Shown: positions 1 through 15,000 of the stretch, one piece after another
How the letters are laid out: every line of letters starts with the position of its first letter
Numbering within the stretch: the first letter of the stretch is position 1
DNA from: Echinometra lucunter
Lineage: Eukaryota > Echinodermata > Echinoidea > Camarodonta > Echinometridae
Direction of reading: 5' to 3'
Assembly (NCBI GenBank): GCA_029962745.1
Contig: CM057158.1
Coordinates: 2,639,558 to 2,703,557 of the forward strand
DNA length: 64,000 nucleotides
The notes under the pieces: model-generated
Seen by the model: the letters and a program-made list of their open reading frames with translations, nothing else
Databases searched by the model: none
Told to the model about the DNA's origin: nothing
Made by a program: the position numbers and the translations under genes

Positions 1-481
1 GCTTAATGGTGCATGATAGAAAGGAGTACTGATGGTATTGGGATTTGCATTGAGGGAAGGGCAAACTGTTGATCGTACTTGATGTACTTGATGTACTTGA
101 AGACAACCTCCATGTATGAGATCTTTCCATAGTGGCATGTGATCAAATCATTTGTAGAATGGGACCATCATTTTCGTGCGTTTTTGACAGTGGAGTAAAT
201 TCTTGAATTTAATTGGAAATTTAAATTTTTGTTTAAGTACACTGAGCTATCTTTTACTCTTTCTTTAGGATTAATGTCCTATTTGTGAATAAATTCTATC
301 CATATTTTCAGTTGTGTTCTATGATTATCTTGAGTTAGGATCTTCTTCAAGAACTGGCATGTCCCATAGATGATTTTTAAAAAAATTGTTATTAGCATTA
401 TTATGATTTTTTTTATTATTATGATTTTTTAAAAAATTGTTATTAGTATTATTATTTTGTCTTTGTAATTCTTTGTTATAG
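1..481 (+). other. HYDIN intron, 3' part
   Basis: This AT-rich stretch has no coding signal and ends in a TAG acceptor at 479-481 just before the first HYDIN exon of the window. It contains a short direct duplication of a TTTTTAAAAAATTGTTATTAG-like stretch at about 374-395 and 425-446. It is the 3' part of an intron whose upstream exon lies outside the window. Confidence 0.8.
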
Positions 482-3072
482 GAATTGACTATATGGGCCT
501 ACCCTAAGAACCAGGGTTACTTTGAGGATACCATAGTATGCTGTATCAAAGAAAACCCTGAACCTGTGCAGTTCAAGATTGCTTGCTATGGAGTTAGACC
601 AGAGCTGGAACTTGATAAGAAACAACTCCACTTTGAGAAGGTCTTGCTCCATAGGTAAACCTCTCATTACAATTTGCAAAGCTAGTCATGTAGCAGCAGA
701 TGCTTAACTATTCACTTGAAATTTGATGATATTTATCAAGTGATATTTTGTAGTTTTGCTGTTTGACTTTAGAAGGCTTCTTTGGGAATATTTATAGTTG
801 TTTTGGGCTCTTTTAACTCTTTCCACTTGTATCTGTATTCTTAAGATATCAAGGAAGTGTTTAAACTTGCCCGTGCATAAGACAACTACTTTATCCAAAA
901 CTGTGTTACTGTAAAAATGTCATGTTTATCGTTTATGAGAAAGCTTCTATTAAGTCAGTTGGTAGCTATAGCTATATATTTTTTTTGGTTTCATTTTGTG
1001 ATCTAAACTTGATGTAGTTTGGTTAATATCCGAATTTTCTACCATTATCACAAATTGTATATTTTAAGTGCCTGTTTATTCTCTTTGCTTGTGGGCCTCA
1101 TTAGACTGCAAATGTGATTTTAATCTGCATATAACCAAAATCGACAACAGTTAAGACTGGAAGAGTTAATAATTTATTCTAATCTTAATTACTTTACAGG
1201 AAAGACACCAAAACCGTCTATCTTCGCAACAGCACCCTCTTGCCTGTGGCATGGAGGATTAGTGGTCTGGAGTCTCTAGGAGATGACTTCTCAGTCAGTA
1301 CAGATAGTGGTGTCATTGAACCCAAATCAGAGTTTGCCCTCAATGCTCACTTCAGGGCCATGAAGCCAGTCAACACCAAGAAGATGATCCGTCTTGAGGT
1401 AAGCAAAGTGTCAAGTATGAACAAAGAAATAGAAACAGTATTGCTGACAATCAAATGTTGGCAGAGGTGTCAATGAAATATGCACTGGAGAATGTTACAT
1501 GCTGTGAGGAGCATTTAGTAATGTCTGGAGCAATATTTTGGATCTCAATGAAATATATTTGTTTTCTTGAGAACTGCCATTCCCAATAATGAGTTTTAAC
1601 TTTTTTTTCCTCCTCTTTAATCCCTCAAGGTTTCTGATGTGGAGAACATCATGGGTCTCCTACAGACAGAGAACATCCAGGTCCTTGCAGAAGCCTATGA
1701 TGTGGCCCTAGACATGAGTTTTCCTAAGGGTGCTGATGGTGGTCTGGACTTTGGGGTCATTAGGGTGATGGATGAGACTAAGCAGACATGCTCTCTCAAG
1801 AACAAGGGCAGATATGAGATTGCATTCAGGTATAGTACTTGAGATAGCTTTGCCATTCAGACTGCAGTAGTCCACCCCAGTGACTGTATGTTGGGTTAAA
1901 TTTGTAGTTTAAAGAATGTATTTCTAGAATTAACCATACATAGGGACTGGAGAGGGAAGTTTGTTTTGTGATTCAGACCTTGTTAACACATGTTCATTGG
2001 AGTGGGGGGGGGGGGGGGGGGGGCTAGTTCATCCTGAAGCCAGACTAGCTGAGCCAATGCAGCCCTAATTGAACTCTTTGAGCAGGGAAAATATAGAGGG
2101 CATAGAGGGCAACAGAGTGTGAAAAATAGCAGAGAATATACTTAAACAAACTTATGATATATAACAAGTCCATCAGATATGTGTTTGCACAATAAGGAAT
2201 CATGCTGACGGATGAGGGAGGCACACGACTTGTATTTCAATTCTACTGAACAGCGAGCTTACTACTTTTTGGTACACTCTCGTCATATGTCTCCTTTCTA
2301 ATGCCCCTGTTGTTTTCTTGTCCCACTTTTTTTCTTCTAACCAGTTTCATCTTGGAGGCCACTCCTACTAGTGGTGATGAGATCGTCAACCTGTTCTCTG
2401 TGATTCCTGCCAAGGGAGTCTTGATCCCTAATGATAGGCCTACGCAAGTCCAGGTCATCTTCAAGTCCAGGAAAGAGATCACCATTAAGGACCAGCCTAT
2501 CCTGAGGTGTCAGGTATAAATGTTTTGCATGTTTTCTTTTACATTTTGCTAATAATCTCTAGCTAAATAATGTGATATGCGCTATCATTATCATTACTCA
2601 ATTGCTGACGAAGCTCTTATACACAATGTACTTGACAAAATAAATTTGTAGAACATATGTTGGACCATCCATATGATTATTCTCTTCATGCAGGTCCTAC
2701 TTTTTCCTTCAAGCATTGCCTGTGTAGAGTTTCTTCAATAAGTTTCCTGTGCAGTTCCTTCAAGTAGATCTCTCAGTCAGTGCCTGTTATGCAAAGAACA
2801 TTCTTATTAACCTCCCTTCTGCTCCAGGTGATTGAGCCCAATCTGAAGGATGGAGGCGAGACCATCGCGAGCATCCCCGTCAAGCTCAGTGTCCGCTCCA
2901 TCTTCAGCAAGTACAACATCTTCCCTATCAACGATATCAACTTTGGAGCTGTCCTTGTCAATCAGCGCAAGCCACGTACATTCCAGATTGAGAACAAAGG
3001 AGAATTTGATTTCAAGTATACCATCAATCGTATGGTTCGTGATATGCCCATACAACCCATGAGAGGAAGGGC
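482..3072 (+). CDS. HYDIN: HYDIN exons 1-5 of window (residues 1-328)
   Basis: Exons are 482-654, 1200-1398, 1630-1829, 2345-2513 and 2828-3072. They encode three consecutive ASH-like modules. The first begins near residue 38 (KQLHFEKVLLH), the second contains the GGLDFGVIRV strand in exon 3, and the third contains INFGAVLVNQRK in exon 5 followed by the IENKGEFDF turn. Codons split at the borders (AG/G, AG/T, GC/A) rejoin cleanly. Intron 3 (1830-2344) carries a 20-bp G run at 2004-2023. Confidence 0.93.
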
Positions 3073-6000
3073 GTAAGTCATGCTCTATTCTTTGACTTCA
3101 TAACTGACTTTTTCACAACTTTTTCTTTTTCTGTTTTTTCCTTAGTTCTCAGGTCATATTTTATTCATATTTTCCTTTCTGTTTCATGCGCGTGATTGTC
3201 ATATCTTTGTACTTTTATTTCTGATCTTCTATTTGTTTGGTTTGAAATCATTAAAAAATAGTTATTCGGTTCGTAATAAGCCTTTATGGGTTTAGAGCCT
3301 TTTCTGTTCGAATTTTTAAAATGATTTTTGAAAAAATTTCTTTGATATAACAAGAATTGTAGATAGATTTTAAAGTTCTTATTATTCTCCTCTTGGTCTT
3401 TCTTTCTTTCTTTGTCTCATTCCAATTTTTTTCCTTTCACTCTTCCCATTGTCCCTTTCTCACTTTTCCTGTGTTTTTGTGTTTTCTCTTGCATGCTTTT
3501 GATTAAAAAGTGGAGAAAAAAAGCAAAATATTTTTTTGTTGTTTATTGAGCATTAGTATGTAATAGTTTTGTCAATTTTAGTCTAATAGTTCATGGGCAT
3601 GTTAGTTTCATTTCCGTGTCTTTTTATCGTTATTCTCTCTGGTGTTACTGATATAATAGTATTTTAGTAGTAATTCCTCTTTTGCATGATTTTTTTTTTC
3701 TTACTGTGTTAGAAATGTATTCAGTCTAATTTGAGATCTGCATGCAGCCTGGTTTGTATTTCATTTAGTAACCTTTCAGTCACCATTCTCTTTTTATAAA
3801 GTGGATCAAGAGCTTCCAAACTATCCATGTCAATGTCTATGTTGAGGTAATTATTCCAGGAATTTCACTGATTGCATCATCCCTAACACTGACATAATCC
3901 CTAATCTTCAGCAATAACCTTGCCAATACTTTTGTTAAAATTTTGAGTGTGGTTTGCCATGCACATAGAACATTTTCATTTTTTGTATTTTTTTTAATTT
4001 TTTTATTAACAGTGTATTTCATGTATGTAAGAATATAGTGTTGTGTGGATTGATCACCTATTGATTTTTTTTCTAGGTTCTAAGTCTACATAAATAATCT
4101 ATTTTCTTTTAAAATAGATTTTTGAAAGAGGTTTAGGTAGGGTTAGACCCATCTATTTTTTCATAGATATGCAGTTGGGTAATTTCCTTATAAAAGTTTA
4201 TAACCGTGTGCCTTTTCTAAAAATCCTGTTGTTGCCATGTAAGCCAAACGTGAAATGGTTATTCACCTCAGTCTTACAGGTTGATAGCATACTGATTCTT
4301 TGATTAAAGTATGGGTATGTATGACTAATAATTTCATATAAAGGTCTGATAGATTAACCAATAATGATTGCAAAGAACAAGCACTCTGTATCTTAGATCA
4401 AAGTTTATCATATTTAAGAAATTAAACTTTTGTTAATATTGCAAAATAACCAGCATTATTGCAACTGCCACTGATGTCTTTAGTTGTTTTGGAACAAGGA
4501 TGAGTGATAACTGAGAAAGAGTTGTTGTGACCTTGATGCACTTGTGTAGCTATTTGGATTTCTGCAGATTTACAGTCATGTATCATGACAACTCATGCAA
4601 TGATAGATGCTGCATTTCATAGTCTAATTATATTTGTATTGATGAGCATGTTGATTACATCACTTTGCAGTGTGCATTGACTGTACAGCCACATATGTGT
4701 GTAATTTTACTGATTCACAATGTCGGTGTACTTTTAATCATTGCACTAATGTCAGATTAATCTCTTTTATTGGAAATGAGAATGACTCATTGGTTGTTTA
4801 CTGGTAGATGTGGCAGAGTTAACATGTCAGGTGAAGAGATCTTTAAAGTTTGTCATGTTTACCAATCAAGTCTGAAAACATTTGGAGAGAGGGAGGGTAT
4901 TCATTTACATTTATTTGCAATTAACCCCCCCCCCCCATATTTGTGCTCAATTAAGAAAAAAATAATTCATGTGAAATTCTTTAACCATGTAATAATTTTC
5001 TTGTGCATTGGCCAAATGTTTTCATGTACCTTTCCTGTATGTAAGTAATGTACAGGATAAGTACTTCTACAATCAGCCACAATACCATTTTATTTCATTT
5101 TTTTTTAATTTGTAATCAGTACATCATAACCATACACTTTGCTGTGAAAGGCTACATCTTCATCCGTAATCATCCCAGATTAAATATTTCTGATATGAAT
5201 GTTATTTTGTGATAGTGAGGATATTTTCTTCCACTCCATTACATACTTGTCCATATTGCGATATTGGAATTCATACATTAATAGTATTTCATTCTCTATA
5301 CAATTTATTTTTGGTGCATATTCAGTATTTCCCTCTATTTATAATAATAGATAAATGCAGGAGGGTGAGGGGGAGCAGCAGGTGGGAGGACTTGATCTCA
5401 AAAATTCTTATTTTAGAATAAGGGAGAATAGTCATTTTCTTTTTATATATTCAGACGTACTTGATTTATTCTTACATGATGTAGCTTATGTGTAATTCCT
5501 TTTTCGTCAAATGTTAATTTAATGTATATTTACAATTACAGTATATACTTGTAGGACTTGCAAATTTGACGGATACTTATTGAAAATGAGATGAAGGGTA
5601 ATCATTCATAAATGTTTGAATCTTCTAAAAATTTTAAAAGCTAAGATGTGGGATTGTTCTGTGTAATCTGGTATACTAATTGCTAATAGTTTTATTATGA
5701 GATTGACTGGAATATCTGGCAGTCACGTCCTGACATTTATTCTCGTAATTTGTTTTTATCCTGTTCTGCTTCAATAATACAGACCACCTGGAACCAACAA
5801 GCGTAGCAAGTCTCGAGATGGATCAAGCTCTGGCCGGTCAGTGGCTAAACCCAAGAGGGCTGAATCCATCAGGTGAGTCAAGGAAAGCATTAACCTTTGA
5901 CCTTTAACCTTTGATCCATGTTAGTTTTCCAAATGGATTTTTTTTCTGTTAGCCCATATCAGATCAGAATTTCCAGAAGATTTAATTGGGTTTACTCTGA

Positions 6001-9000
6001 TACTTCCCTAAGATCTTTTTATCCATAATAGTTTTTCAAACAAGTGTAATGATTGCCTTTGTTTCTTGTAGATTAGATTTTATATGTATTTATAACCATG
6101 CTCACCTTTCTCACTGAAAGTTAGCTTCATAACAATATACTTGTAGCTGCAACCTTGTTGGCTGTAGATATTGATATGGTATGAGTTTTTGTGTAATAGT
6201 TCATTCGAGGAATACCGGTACAGGTTTTCATACCCCAGCCTAAGTATTTTTATGAATGTGAAAAATGCATTTAACTTTTATTATGAATTTCCTTTTAACC
6301 TTGTCAAAAGTTGCCCATCTTTGCTATATAACTGAGGAGGTATCCTGGCTGGTGCTGAATTCTCCCACAGTCATTTTTAAGATTAATACTTCAGCGATTT
6401 TTTTTTTAGTTCATGAGCGTGCTAAAAATATCATTGACAGAAAAGCATTTTAGTTATTTGCTCTTGTTGATGAGCTGCTTAATAAAGAATACAAATGTAA
6501 AATTGAATTGTATCTTTTAATGTATTGTTTTTTCTAAATAGGCATCAAGAGGACAAGTAATATATCAAATCACTGTGTTTTCATTCCTTCTCAAAATACT
6601 CCATTCCTTCTGAGAAATTCACCATCATTGTGATTCGTTTATCTCAAGAATGCACTCATATTTAAGTCATGCTTTTTTCCCCTTGGTATTTCCCTTTTGG
6701 TCTGAAGATTGTCCACAAGGTAAAGGAGGCTTGTGTATTTCTTTCATCAGTATATTTCCTTTTCATTTTTCTGCATCACATTGTAGTATTCTCTTTACAT
6801 AATCTTGCTTTCCAAACAGTTGTACATTTTTGTCACTTTTTGGTATGCAGTATTTAGCAGAGCATAGTGTTGATGTTGTATCCACTACAAGTGTCACTTT
6901 TCATAGATCTTTTATTTTTTTCCTCACTTTTCTCAGTTTTACATTATAAGCCATACTTTTAATATGTTGAAGGGAAATTTAAGAACCCCCCCCCCCCCCC
7001 CCGAAAAAAAAAAAAACACCCCACAAACAATCAGAACTTTGCCTATTCATTGACTAGCTATAGAAATTAAAATGAAATTAATGATTCTTTTTACTGGTAC
7101 TTTTGAAATGTTCATTCATTCTTTTCTATTTTTGTTGTTTTACATAACCGTTTTACTTCTTCAATTTCCATGATATCACATTATTTGCAGCAAGTGGGGC
7201 TATTACAGCTGCCCAGTATCGAAACTGAATGTTTAAGTGCTGTGTAAGAGTTTGCATTTTATGATATTATTATAATAATACTGAATTCATTTGAGGGTGA
7301 CCAAATGTAGTACATGCTTCTCTACAAATGGTCTCTTTTACAGTACTTTTGAAAAGATGAAAACATATAACATATTTTTTCAGCATTAGTAGATTCTTTA
7401 TACTTTTTTTATTATGCTCATCACAGACCCCACACTCTTTGTATCCACTGTGTATTCTGTTTGTTTAGATTTTAGATTGAGAAACTTTCTTGTTGATGAT
7501 ATCACCTGCAACTCGTTTGTTGTCTTTTTTTTTTTTTACATGTTTGCCCTAATGACACTTTTGATGAAAAGATGTTTCTATAGAACCCTGTATAATACAC
7601 TTGTTGCAATTTCTCTTGTTTCATCAAGAGTATGAAGTGCAAAGCTTGTATTTGCACTCTTCCTTAATCCTTATGAATCATGATATTCAGTAAATTGAAC
7701 AAAGAAATTACAATCTGGATAGTTCAAATTGCTGCTTTTCATCTGTCATTCTGTTTTCTTGACTGAAACTGCATATGGAATCGATAGTTTTGTAAGATAT
7801 TAGTGTTTGATATTAGAAATATTGTTAAGAAGGGATTTCAGGCATCGTAGTACACTGGTGCAAAGAAATACGCAGGCAGTATCTCAGATTGGATCCACTT
7901 CGATTACAGCCTTGAACATCACTTCCCTTTGAAAAATAAGTTCTCCCTACTAGGGTGTAGATTTCGTCAGTGGAAATTTGCATTAGGAATGGGCCATTTT
8001 TGGGAGGAGGGGGGGGGGGGGAGGGTATCCACATTCTGTCAGGTTATATGTTAGATGGATCATGAAGTTAAATTTAAAGATTAAAAAAAAAAACTAATTT
8101 GCATTCTCATACTTCAAATTTCAGTGGATTTTGCAGTGTAACAGCACCTTGATAAATAAATAGAGATGCTTGTAATAGGTGTAATAGGTGATATCTTAGC
8201 TAGAGACATAGTTGTATCACCACTATCTTTTCTCTACTATCTGTGAGTGATAGTAAACATTTGGAATACCATCATCATCTCTTTTTTTCTTCCTTCTTTG
8301 AACAGACAAGATGTAGGTGGAGCAGGAGGAGGAGGAGGTGGTGGTGGAGGCGGCGGTGGTGGTGGTAGTCAGACCCGTCTTCAGCTAGGAATGTTCACTG
8401 TCTATCCAGCCTATGGTCTGGTCTCTCCTAACAACCAGGCTACAGTCAGTGTGGACTGTTTGCCAGAAGCTGTAGGCACAGGACTTGAGGTAACATAATT
8501 ACTGCCATTTCTGGATACTGGTATGCTCTTTCACTAAGTATCCAGATAATATGAGGCCTTAAATAGCAATTACAATGTAATTTTTTCAAGTTTACAAGTT
8601 CGTCATTGTTAGATGGAAGTAATAGTGATTCTCAACATACATTATAATTCTGTTAACACATTCAAAGTCAAAATTTTCCCCTTCATGTGTTTTATTTATT
8701 TTTTGTTTGTTTGTTCTTTTGTTTTGTTTTTCAGTGAATGTGTAAAATCAGATGGGAAGAAAAAAAAAAAACACTTGTTAACAGACAAGTGTGTTAAGTA
8801 TTACATTGTAAAGTAAAGCATTTACACTAAGCTATTTTCATTTCAGGTTGAATTTATGTAGTATAATCTTCCATTCCTTTATTTTGTGTAGTCAAATTGG
8901 TTATTTGACATGCAGAAGTAAAATCCAAATATCCCCTTTGTCCTCTATCCCTATCAGGACCTAGCCATTGAGATCTCTGACCGTGACCCCGCAGACCATC

Positions 9001-12000
9001 CCCAGGGCATTCCTTACAAGCTGATGGCCGAGGCTTGCATCCCAGGCATCAACCTGACAGACCTAGGCTCCATCTTTGAGGAGCACCGCATCGTCAAGAA
9101 CCTCAGTGTGTTCCTCAACACCCACCAGCTAGAGCTAGATGGTGGAGGAGTCTTCGGGGAGGACGAGAACAAGTTTATCTTCGGACATGTGCTGGTCGGA
9201 CGTAAGGCCAAGGCCAGGTTCAAGATCTCCAATGCCTACAAGGTATGTAACTGTGTGATTCCATCTGAAAATTATCTCCATGTATTTGAGTGCACATTGT
9301 GTTAAGTTTTAATGCCTGCAGAAGTAAGCTGTGAAGATTGTATGGGAGCCACAGTTTAATAGCTTGAGCATTGTTTTTTTTACAGGGAAGGTTTTCATGC
9401 TGTAGTTCAAGTGAGTGTTTCAATGTGATCTATTACCTTAAGGTAAAGGCATTGATATTCATTGAACATCAATAACCTTGTCAGTGTGGGAGTAATGAGC
9501 CAGTCTGCTGTGTACCTTCAAACAAGCATGAACATACAGTTGCTATTGCATGTTAGATGCAATAACCAGTCAGTCAGTGAACTGCCAAAATCTAGGGCTG
9601 TTAAGACCTTGTAATCCATACTTAACCTTACCTTTAATGTGCTATGTCATGCATACAGGTGTCATGCGATGTGCTGTTCTCCTGCAAGCTTCAGACAAGC
9701 AAGCCGTCATCTAAGCTACAGGATATCTTTGATGTAGATCCAGCCAGAGCAGCTATCCCAGCCCATGGTAGTGTCTATGCTACAGTCACCTTCTCTCCTC
9801 CATCAATGCAGGTGTGTTCTCACTCTGAACCAGTAACATTTTGACTTTTGACAATTTCAGTTTAAGTTTGTCATAGTAACCTCTGTATTATTACTAATGC
9901 ATCTGAGGAGAGAAAAATTGTCATTGTTACTTTTTCCTTAGAAAAAGCATTATTATTGTTTCATTTAGTAGATGTTGAAGAATGAATCTCAAACTATTTC
10001 TCTTTATTTGCCTCACAAGTACAATTTTTAAAAAATCAGAAATTCTGAAAATTGGAGCCTGACAAATGCAGCCTTCATCCAAACAGAGAATGGCAACACA
10101 TGGAGATGTTTTGTGATCTTGAGATTAACTAATGTCTATCTGACTTAGGAATAGAGTTTTGTTTTATAAGTATAGCCTTATGTTGCCAATCAAAATAATA
10201 TATTCATGGTAGGACAGATTTCTTTCATGGTAAAGGTATATGTATTTTGTTGAATTTTTATACGAAATTCCCCGTCTTTTGTTGCAGACCTACACTGGTC
10301 AATTTGAAGTAGCCATTGAGGGTCTGAGTGGCCCACAAGCCAAGCTTCGTAACCTCTCCTTTGAGGTGCAGGGAGAAGGCAACTTACCTCGTGTGACAGT
10401 CCTCAAGCCCTCTCTAAGGAACAAGAAGGGTATGCCCCTGCTGCTCTTCACACGTCTACTGAGTGGCCGATCCCAGACACTGCCCCTCTGCCTCTCCAAT
10501 GATGGCACCCTACCTAGCAAGGTAAGAGACTGATTGACATAGATCGCCTTTGTCTTTTCATGGGCATGGCGCAGGAATTCCAGCTTCTGTGCTGTTGCGT
10601 GAAATCAGGATGTTTTCTTTTTTTCTATTTCTTTCTTTCTTCTTATCAGTTAATCAATTAATTTGTTTATCATGCATTCATTTATTCATTCCATCATTCA
10701 GTCTTTCATACGTTCATTTATTTATTCATTCATTTATTTATTTTATTCATTGATGAGGGGGTAGTTTAAGACCATTTTCAGCTAAATCTGCTTATGTATG
10801 GTTTGTTGATTTGTCTTTAGAAGAAATCACCTACTAATGTTGATCTTACCTCTGCACAGCATAAGTTTGAGCTTTTTATTGCTGATGTCTCTTTGAAATT
10901 GGGTAATTCAAAACACCATGACATCATGATATTTTCCTGCTGAATATGTTAACGAATTTTCTTTGTTTATAACATAAAATCATGTAAACAAGGCTCTTCT
11001 TCCTACTCATTTGTTTAATTTTTTTTTTCCTGTCTTGTAGGTTGATATTGATCTTGAGGATACATCAGGTTCATTCAAGCTTCAGAGTTCCACTCAGACG
11101 AAGCTCATATACCCAACCTACAGTGATACACTTCTATCTGAAGGTATGGAAGAATTTTGATTAAATATTTTTGATATCTTAAACTGTGATGCAATGCTAA
11201 ACAAATGTCACCCAACATTACCTATCTATAGTCTAGATTTCAGGACTCAGGAACTCAATACCCAACTACAAAACTGTTTCTGTCATTGTGTATTGGCATC
11301 TCTGCCTTGTAGCCTTGTAAATAGGGTAGGGTCAATGTGAAGGTAATAATGTTTTACTAAGTTAGAGCCTTTATATTTTCTAAAATGTTATTGTAGAAAT
11401 TTCTGTGACTTGGTAACAAGAACATGTATGTTGTAAGCCTATATTTCATGTTAGCATGTCAAGGTGAAGGTTTTATCAGATGATTCATTCTACATTTAAA
11501 TGAAAAAATATGTATATTATAATACAATATCTCATACTATTGTATTGTGTAATTAATGTTATAAATTAAATGTGCAATATTGTCAATATGCAGCTGACTC
11601 AAGCAAGAAGCACCCACATGCTGCATCCCTCATCATCCAACCCAATGAGAGCGCTGAGTTCAACGTGGTCTACACTGCCTCCAGCATGGGACGCAGTGCG
11701 GCCCAGGTCCGCATCACTGTCACAGACAACCAGTTTGAGAACCAGCTCATCCAGCTGGTAGGTGAGAGCTACCATGATGATGTGACTCTAGACAACATCC
11801 ATAGCTTGGTGACAGAAGAGACACTCGATGGTACGGTGGAGGAGGAACAGATTGCTGGTGAGTGATATTTTCCCTGTTTTTCTGTTTTTGTTTTTGATTT
11901 GATTGTTTTTGTTTTTGTTCGTATTGTAAATAAGAGTCCTTTTAATTGCTAATAAAAGAAAAGAGCACAACCATACGATGAGAAAACACATTTGATTCTC

Positions 12001-15000
12001 TTCTGTACCATTTTTTACAATTTCCTTTGTTAATCTCTGTAAGCTCAGTTGCTATGGTACAAATTGATGAAAGAAGATTTCAATCTGGCTATGATGTTGC
12101 TGTTGTTGCATACAGATACTTGGTGAAACTGTGATATGATTCACATGTACATGTACTGTAGTTCATTCATATCTGAAAGATATGTACTGTATATAATTGA
12201 AATTATATTTACTTTATATTCAAGTGTGTATGTTCAATGATGATTCTGTAATTTCTAATTCTAACATTTATTTCCCATACCTGTGGTTCTTTGGGAGTGA
12301 GTTTTGATCTCTAAACAAATGAATACTGTAGAAATATGAAAAGGCAGCGCCGACATTGTGTCTCTATATTATCATCATCATTCTTTGAACAGCTGCCCCA
12401 TCCAACCACATCTACTTTGGTGACTGTCACATCAATGACGCCCACCAGCTGAGCTTCACCATGACCAATCACAGCCCCACTGACACCATCCGCTTCCATT
12501 GGCCGGAGAATCATCCTCAGCTCAAGTTCTCTCCAGCTGTCGGTCATCTGCATGCAGGCTGTGCCAAGGATGTAGTCATTACATTCAAGACGACCACTGC
12601 TGTTACGCTGACCAAGGCCTTGGTGGCATGCAAGATTTGCAAGATCAACTTTGACAAGCCAGTGGATCAGGTAAGAACTTGATAGATTCAACAATATTTG
12701 TTTAATTTTGCATTTTACTCAGAAGTAATCCTTTGTGTGCATATTATTGCATCTCCAAATCAGCAATGAGGTCAAAAATTTGAAGCTTTGTCAGTTAAGA
12801 AAACATCTCTAGTATAGTAGCTCTAAATTTCAAATTTAGATATCTGATTTTCTTATACACACTTGAAATTTGAATGAAATGAAAAAAAAGTTTGAATGAA
12901 GGACATTTCCATACTAAATCATTGATTTTGATTAATTATGTGAAAAAAACCCTGGCACCCTGTGGAAACACAAGTATTATTTCATTCACAATGTATAGAA
13001 TTGATTAAAGTTTGGTGCTGAAATCTGCATGTTGCCATATTTTCCGCTGCCTCTAGACTTCAGATTGTTTTTCATCAGTGTTACACATTGTACATTATCC
13101 AGGTGATGGACTGGGATGATCGCTTGAGAACAGTCAAGTGGATTGACATACCTGTAGCAAACGCTCGTCCTGCAACCTCTAGCGAACAGACTGGAGGCAG
13201 ACCTCGTTCTACCCAGGATCAGAAGCCAGGAGATCGGGAGAGCAGAAAGGATAAGAAGGGCGCAAGCAATGCAGCTGCCCAAGCTGCTGCTGCTGCTGCT
13301 GCAGAAGCAGCAGAGAAGGAGAGGAATGAAGAAGAGATGAGGAGAAAGATGAATGCTACACAGGAGGTGCCACGCCCTGCTAAGAAGAAGGTAAGAATGA
13401 GTGAAAGAGATATGGTGAAGGGTAACAGAGAGAGGCAGAGAGAGAGAGAGAGAGAGGGAGACAGACAGACAGAGATGGCAGGGGGAGTAGAAGGAAAAAG
13501 AGATATTGATGTATGAGAGATAAATTGGGAGATGGTAAAGGTGGAAATAAAAATAATGATAATATACAGTTCTTGTATAGCGTATATCACATTATGATAA
13601 AACGTCTCTATGCGCTTCCAAAGGACTTTTATTGTTATTACCCCAGCTTTTAGCCCGGCAGTCTTTTACAGCGCGGAAGCATTTCAAGGAATGAATTCCT
13701 GCCAGGTACCCACTCACCTCACCTGAGTTGAGTGAGGAGATTGATGCAGAGAAAAAAAGGCAGAAATGCTCTAATTGTGAGATTGTGTTAGAGAGAATGA
13801 GAAAGGAAGATCTTCTAAAGGTCACAGAAAGAATGATCAGTAGAGACAGCCTCTAAAAGAAAATATGAAAAGGAAAACTGATTTTTGCTAGAAAGAAAGA
13901 AAAACAGAGAAGAGGAGAAGAGAAATAAGAGAAACAGAGACAGAGAGAAAACTAGAGGGAGACAAAGAGGAAGAAACCTGTGATACTGGTTAAAAAAAAA
14001 AGAAAAAAAGAAAGAAAAAAAAAGATATATATGAGCATAGACCAAAAAAAAAAAAAGATTTCCAACCAAACAGAAGATCCTGTTACCAGTGTGGGACTTG
14101 GAGATGTCAATGCAATTTATGTCTAATATAATATAATAATTGCATTAAATTGACACAATTCTTCTTCCAGTAGTAACTCTATTCAATGTATTCTTTGTAG
14201 GTGATTGAGACTGAGCCAGAGCCAACTCACACAGTGAAGGAAGACTCCAGCCGAGAGATAGAGCTCAATGTCAGTGCCAATGCAGACTTTTGCAAGTTTA
14301 AGTGCAAGACTGAGGCTGTGCATTTCAAGGATACTCTTATGTTCCAGACAAGGATCTTCTCGTATGTAGTTTACTTGGATGTTATCATTTTGTGGAAGTT
14401 TTGTCTGTAGTAACTGTCATGTTTATCAATCTCTACATTTTAGAAATTGTTTGTGTGGAAAATATGAAAATTTGTTTTAATTTCAGTTCTGCATGCCCAA
14501 ACTCAGAAATCAAAGCAAATATCAAAACACCAAATGATTATTGTTGTCACTGTCACAAAAAACCTGACAAACCATTTTCACAGCACTTGGAAGAGAAATC
14601 TGTATAGTGCAATGTACATGTATTCCTTTTCTTGGCTCTTTTTCCTTTGTTTATTTCAGACTAACCATATTGTGCTTTTTGTTATTTCTGTCATGTCTTT
14701 TTCATTTTTACCCAAGTATGTTTGTGAAAATGAATTCATTTTTCCCAGGACACCCTTCCAAATAGTTCTTAACAAGTAAAACCTGGTTGAAATAATCAAG
14801 GAATTAAACCAGAAATATATTGTTTGAATACAGGTTTGTGGTGACAAACAAGGGAACAGTGGAGCTTCCTTTCAGCTGGCAAGTAGTAATGGAGGATGAG
14901 GTTGCTCATCAGAAGAGTGTGAGCTTTGCAGATGGTGAGCAGCTGAGGCTTCCATCCCGATGCAGCACAGCCACTGATGGAGCTGTGGATGTGTACCCCT

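Noticed and set aside
2004..8020. G/C runs at 2004, 6986 and 8009 as further G-ended MITEs
   Set aside because: No element body or target duplication is visible beside them; they are kept only as homopolymer runs.
13219..13590. Hydrophobic minus-strand frame resembling a membrane protein
   Set aside because: It is the complement of the alanine linker exon and the purine-rich intron; leucine and serine arise from the GA bias.
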